From the NCBI RefSeq assembly GCF_018362995.1, contig NZ_CP074372.1:4650001-4714000 (forward strand): 64,000 nt of DNA, given 5' to 3'. Positions 59,308-64,000 of the stretch are shown here, piece after piece (within the stretch, counting starts at the first letter, position 1; every line of letters starts with the position of its first letter). The stretch is from Chryseobacterium indologenes (lineage in GTDB: Bacteria; Bacteroidota; Bacteroidia; Flavobacteriales; Weeksellaceae). The notes beneath the pieces are model-generated. The model saw only the letters and a program-made list of their open reading frames with translations, made no database searches and had not been told where the DNA came from. Made by a program: the position numbers and the translations under genes.

Positions 59308-59333
59308 CCTTACAGGCTTTTATACCTGCAAGG
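59308..59333 (-). other. Hairpin between rtcB and tRNA-like gene
   Basis: Minus-strand ccttgcagg-tataaaag-cctgtaagg forms a 9-bp stem with one G-U; a T run follows about 12 bases later. It may be a weak terminator or processing site. Confidence 0.55.
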
Positions 59334-59381
59334 CTGGTTATTAGTGTTTGAAAACCTCTAAGGATTATATTAAATTAAAAA

Positions 59382-60899
<1,518 letters not shown>

Positions 60900-60915
60900 T
60901 TAAAAAACAAGGTTT

Positions 60916-61251
60916 ATGGTACTATTAGAACAATTAAAACATTTCCCGGAAACTATTCAGTTTGGTGATGTTATCGCTTACATTGATGAAAATTATGAAT
61001 TTACTCCTACAGCTTTTCAAAACGGAGATACTACCAATCAGGCAGGGCAGAATAATGGTTCGTGTAAAGTATTCAGCTTCGCGAGTATTCAGGATCTGAC
61101 GAAAGAAGAGACACTTTGGCTTTTTGGAGAATTTTATAGAGATGATGTTTTGAAAAATCCGGAGGGAGATGATCACCAGAATATCCGAAACTTTATCAAA
61201 TTCGGTTGGGAGGGAATTACTTTTGACGAAAATGCTTTAAAGGAAAAATAA
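60916..61251 (+). CDS. HopJ-family protein
   Basis: 111 residues. 'VIAYIDENYEFTPTAFQNGDTTNQAGQNNGSCKVFSFA' and 'FGEFYRDDVLKNPEGDDHQNIRNFIKFGW' match the HopJ family, named after a Pseudomonas type III effector but widespread in bacteria without type III secretion. Function unknown. It starts 142 bases from rtcB, divergent, and is 70 bases before the WYL gene. Confidence 0.92.
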   Translation: MVLLEQLKHFPETIQFGDVIAYIDENYEFTPTAFQNGDTTNQAGQNNGSCKVFSFASIQDLTKEETLWLFGEFYRDDVLKNPEGDDHQNIRNFIKFGWEGITFDENALKEK

Positions 61252-61321
61252 CTTTTAGAAAAGAGCAGAAATGAATAAGTGAACAGCTTATTTAACAACA
61301 CCAATCATTAAACACTAAGGT

Positions 61322-62341
61322 ATGTCATCCAATAAAAACGCTCTGATCCGATACAAAACATTAGATAAATGTCTTAAAAACAAATACAGGAAATATACGC
61401 TGGAAGATCTCATTGATGAATGTTCAGAAGCATTATTTGAATTTGAAGGAAAAGAATCCTATGTAAGTAAGCGAACGGTCCAGCTTGACCTTCAGAATAT
61501 GCGGAGTGAGAAATTCGGGTATGAAGCTCCTATTGAAGTATACGAAAGAAAATACTACCGCTACAGTGATCCGGAATACAGTATTCATAACATCTCTGTG
61601 AATGAAAGTGACCTGAAGGCCATGAACAATGCAGTCCAGATTTTAAAACAGTTTAAGGACTTTTCCATGTTCAAAGAGATGAATGGGGTTATTCAGAAAC
61701 TGGAAGACTCAATTCATGCAACCAATCAGAAATCAATCATTCACCTCGATAAAAATGAACAGCTGAAAGGATTGGAACATATTGATATCCTCTATGAAAG
61801 TATCGCGAATAAAAAAGTACTGAAGATTCTTTACAAAAGCTTTACAGCAAGAGAATCCAATATATTTACTGTACATCCGCAGCTATTGAAGGAATTCAAC
61901 AACCGTTGGTTTCTGATCTGTCTTTATAAACAGAAAATGTACAATTTGGCACTGGACAGGATGGAAAGTATTGAAACAGATGAAAGCCTTCCGTATATTG
62001 ATAAAGATCTGGATGGAGATGAATATTTCAAAGATATTGTAGGAGTTACCGTTTCGGAATCACTGGAACCCAGAAATGTGATTTTTTGGGTAGATGCAGG
62101 AAATGCTCCTTATGTGAAAACAAAGCCGCTGCACAAAAGCCAGGAGATCATTCAGGAAGATGAAGACGGAACCCTATTTAAAATATGTGTTCAGATCAAT
62201 TTTGAATTAGAAAGATTGCTGCTTGGGTTTGGGGACAGTCTGATTGTTCATAAACCCCGGAAACTACGGTTGAAAATGGAAGAAAAGTTTAATGCAGGAT
62301 ACAAAAATTACCAGAGTTTGATTGTTCCTGAGGAAAACTAA
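61322..62341 (+). CDS. WYL-domain transcriptional regulator
   Basis: 339 residues. The N-terminal HTH part contains 'KYTLEDLIDECSEALFEFEGKESYVSKRTVQLDLQNMRS'. The WYL domain spans about 155-260 ('KKVLKILYKSFTARESNIFTVHPQLLKEFNNRWFLICL'), and a C-terminal WCX extension follows. WYL regulators bind ligands or nucleic acids and often control RNA-repair or defence genes. Its divergent position suggests control of rtcB; inference. Confidence 0.9.
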   Translation: MSSNKNALIRYKTLDKCLKNKYRKYTLEDLIDECSEALFEFEGKESYVSKRTVQLDLQNMRSEKFGYEAPIEVYERKYYRYSDPEYSIHNISVNESDLKAMNNAVQILKQFKDFSMFKEMNGVIQKLEDSIHATNQKSIIHLDKNEQLKGLEHIDILYESIANKKVLKILYKSFTARESNIFTVHPQLLKEFNNRWFLICLYKQKMYNLALDRMESIETDESLPYIDKDLDGDEYFKDIVGVTVSESLEPRNVIFWVDAGNAPYVKTKPLHKSQEIIQEDEDGTLFKICVQINFELERLLLGFGDSLIVHKPRKLRLKMEEKFNAGYKNYQSLIVPEEN

Positions 62342-62403
62342 GCTTTCTGCTTATTTTATCTTGGCTTGGAAATTGCATTATTTAAATACACAAAATTAAG
62401 TTT

Positions 62404-62538
62404 ATGAAATCAAGAATATTTAAAGCATTAATTGCAATCCTGGCACCCATAGCGATAGAATATATTGTTAAAAAAATATCTGAGAAGCTTGATAAAAAAG
62501 AAGATCAGAATGAAAAACCAAAGCAGATTACGGCTTAA
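62404..62538 (+). CDS. 44-residue small membrane protein
   Basis: An ATG-to-TAA frame of MKSRIFKALIAILAPIAIEY then a Lys/Glu/Asp-rich tail ending KQITA. One hydrophobic helix (about 6-22) plus charged tail. It is followed by a terminator (62568-62605). A real small ORF is likely, function unknown. Confidence 0.55.
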   Translation: MKSRIFKALIAILAPIAIEYIVKKISEKLDKKEDQNEKPKQITA

Positions 62539-62565
62539 ACGTAAAGTAGTTTAAATTTAAAATTA

Positions 62566-62606
62566 TTGAAAAGAGACTGTCATAACTAGGTACAGTCTCT
62601 TTTTTG
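62566..62606 (+). terminator. Terminator after small membrane protein
   Basis: Stem agagactgt/acagtctct followed by a run of T. Confidence 0.75.
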
Positions 62607-62638
62607 TTGTAAAGGGATATTGTTGATAAACGCTGAAA

Positions 62639-62830
62639 ACCACTCCGCCAAAAATTCTTTGAATTTTGCCACCCCTCCAGAGGAGGTGAATTCTCGCGTC
62701 TTCAACTCAAACATATTTATGGATATAGCTTTAATACTTTTTTAACAGATAACATGGGCTGGATTCCTGCAGAATGACAAACTGTACGGATAAACTATCA
62801 TTACCATTGTGTCATTCCGTAGGAATCTAA
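62639..62830 (-). repeat. Composite B-A dispersed repeat (copy 3, reverse orientation)
   Basis: The reverse complement contains B (62759-62830; ttcctacggaatgacacaatgg...cattctgcaggaatcc), a spacer ending gttgaagacg and A (62639-62706). The B interior shares tatccgtacagtttgtcatt with copy 2. It lies between convergent genes. Confidence 0.8.
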
Positions 62831-62902
62831 ACGTTTTGTTTATTGTATGAAATCAAAGTTTTTAATAACTTAAGTGTTTAAACGCTTTTGTGGTTCGATA
62901 GC

Positions 62903-64000
62903 TCATACAAAATCATAAATACCATCCTTCCATCCCAAAACTTTAGAAGAATCTGCCTTAAGCCAGTTTTTCAGGATTGTAGCATATACTTTTCTGAAAT
63001 CTTCTTTATAGATCAGATCACCTTCATTCAGATTTTGCAGATCAGGAAGTGCATTCAACAGACCTTTCTTTTTAAGGTTTCCGCTGATAAAAAACATCTG
63101 GTTGGCTGTTCCGTGATCCGTTCCGTTACTGGCATTCTGGGCTACGCGACGTCCGAATTCTGAGAAGGTCATCAACAGGATATTATTGAAAAGCCCATTG
63201 CTTTTCATATCGGCAACAAATGATTTTACAGCTTCATTAATGTCATCAAATAACTTCTTTTGTCTGTCATTCTGATTGACATGAGTATCGAAACTTCCGA
63301 TCGAAAGATAATAAACCTGTGTATTGATATCAGATTTTATTAAAGAAGCGACAGTCTTAAAGTCTTTTCCCAACTGAGAATTAGGGTAAATCTGTTCCGT
63401 CTTTTTGGCTTTGCTTTTTTCAAAAATATAATCTGCATTATTAATCGTAGAACCTAGGGTCTGATAAAGATAAGACACGGTTTCATCATCGTGATGGTGA
63501 TCGTAGAGAGATTTAAAATATTTTTCCTGGCTGGTTTGATAAAGCCTTTTAGGATCTTTAAAGGCAAAAGCTTTATTGTTTTCTCCTTTTAAAGCTAAAC
63601 TTAGCATATCATCTACTTCCAGTGCCTGAGTCGGGTGGTCACAACGATAACATTCTTCGTCCAGGAAACGTCCCAGCCAGCCTGTTTCCAGAAACTGATC
63701 ACTTCTGCTTGCTGACTGCCAGATATCCATGCTCCGGAAATGAGATTTGTCGGGATTAGGATAACCTACATTATTCATGACAGAAAGCTCTCCATTATCA
63801 AAAAGTTCTTTAAAATAGAAGAGAGCCGGGTTGATCCCTGCTTCATCGGTCAATGGTATTGAATCCTGAATAGCTAATGTTTTCCTTTCTCTGAAATAAA
63901 TATCATTTTTAGCGGGAATGATAGTATTTAAACCGTCATTTCCCCCTGTAAACTGAAGCACTACAAGAATATTCTGATTGGGATTCAGAGCTTCATCCAG
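62903..64000 (-). CDS. DUF1501 family protein (5' partial)
   Basis: The frame runs to the window edge (365 codons visible); the GTG at 63961 is internal. 'NILVVLQFTGGNDGLNTIIPAKNDIYF' is the DUF1501 opening after the Tat/Sec signal, which lies beyond the window. Later 'LSIGSFDTHVNQNDRQKKLFDDINEA' and 'MTFSEFGRRVAQNASNGTDHGTANQMF' are conserved sulfatase-like metal-binding segments. It is likely exported; catalytic role unknown. Confidence 0.9.
   Translation of the reverse strand: MDEALNPNQNILVVLQFTGGNDGLNTIIPAKNDIYFRERKTLAIQDSIPLTDEAGINPALFYFKELFDNGELSVMNNVGYPNPDKSHFRSMDIWQSASRSDQFLETGWLGRFLDEECYRCDHPTQALEVDDMLSLALKGENNKAFAFKDPKRLYQTSQEKYFKSLYDHHHDDETVSYLYQTLGSTINNADYIFEKSKAKKTEQIYPNSQLGKDFKTVASLIKSDINTQVYYLSIGSFDTHVNQNDRQKKLFDDINEAVKSFVADMKSNGLFNNILLMTFSEFGRRVAQNASNGTDHGTANQMFFISGNLKKKGLLNALPDLQNLNEGDLIYKEDFRKVYATILKNWLKADSSKVLGWKDGIYDFV

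Noticed and set aside
60916..61251. Type III secretion effector function for the HopJ-family gene
   Set aside because: No type III secretion genes are present and the family is widespread outside pathogens.

Overview
The window is AT-rich chromosomal DNA of a member of the Flavobacteriia, most likely Chryseobacterium or a close relative (Weeksellaceae). The evidence is the GldD lipoprotein, the Bacteroidetes-type TssB/TssC pair, -7 boxes of the form TAnnTTTG, MKNLKKLSR-type small-peptide leaders and the overall gene set. No phage, plasmid, insertion sequence or CRISPR array is visible. Both end genes are cut by the window edge.

Layout. 1-8 kb: a GH18-deacetylase-glycosyltransferase fusion (5' truncated) and two paralogous M13 metallopeptidases. 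8-11.8 kb: an unrecognised protein, an isolated type VI secretion sheath pair (tssB-tssC) and a lipoprotein. 11.9-16 kb: mutY, gldD, a PfkB-family kinase and a SurA-like foldase, followed by a small frameshifted gene. 16.6-22.7 kb: metabolic and envelope genes, including nitronate monooxygenase, an alpha/beta hydrolase, queG and a YkuD-like lipoprotein. 23-29 kb: a complete RND efflux operon (adaptor, pump, outer membrane channel). 29-38.8 kb: a cold-shock-domain protein with a possible long leader, an SDR, lgt, a VIT-family transporter, tRNA-Leu(CAA), an MBL hydrolase, a GAF/fRMsr-like protein, a cupin, a BtuF-like protein and mgtE. 38.9-39.8 kb: a cluster of four tiny Cys-rich GG-leader peptides that ordinary ORF cutoffs miss. 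40-46 kb: rpsO, a sugar MFS transporter and pnp. 46-51 kb: an ABC ATPase with a permease/M1-peptidase fusion, and a DUF2975-XRE pair. 51-54 kb: TfoX-like protein and two YcgL-type nucleotidyltransferases. 54.5-56.9 kb: cobT-cobS-cobC nucleotide-loop genes. 57-62.5 kb: an RNA-repair-like locus. 62.9-64 kb: a DUF1501 protein (5' truncated).

The two most interesting regions are these. (1) On the minus strand at 57.2-60.8 kb, rtcB (RNA ligase) is followed by a 111-nt tRNA-like sequence whose anticodon arm carries a copy of a repeat. The same repeat recurs downstream with a 55-nt period as hairpins with compensatory stem changes, and then comes a 584-residue protein with a TerD-like segment. A WYL regulator is divergent from rtcB. 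(2) At 38.9-39.8 kb, two dicistronic cassettes share a 16-nt promoter block, each has its own terminator, and together they encode four 46-53-residue precursors with a knottin-like cysteine pattern (C-x5-C-x4-CC-x3/4-C-x4/7-C).

Dispersed repeats are frequent. A composite element of about 190 bp (an inverted-repeat B half plus a GC-rich A half) occurs three times, always between convergent genes. Solo A and B copies also occur, and a shortened A copy is translated in frame inside a nucleotidyltransferase gene.
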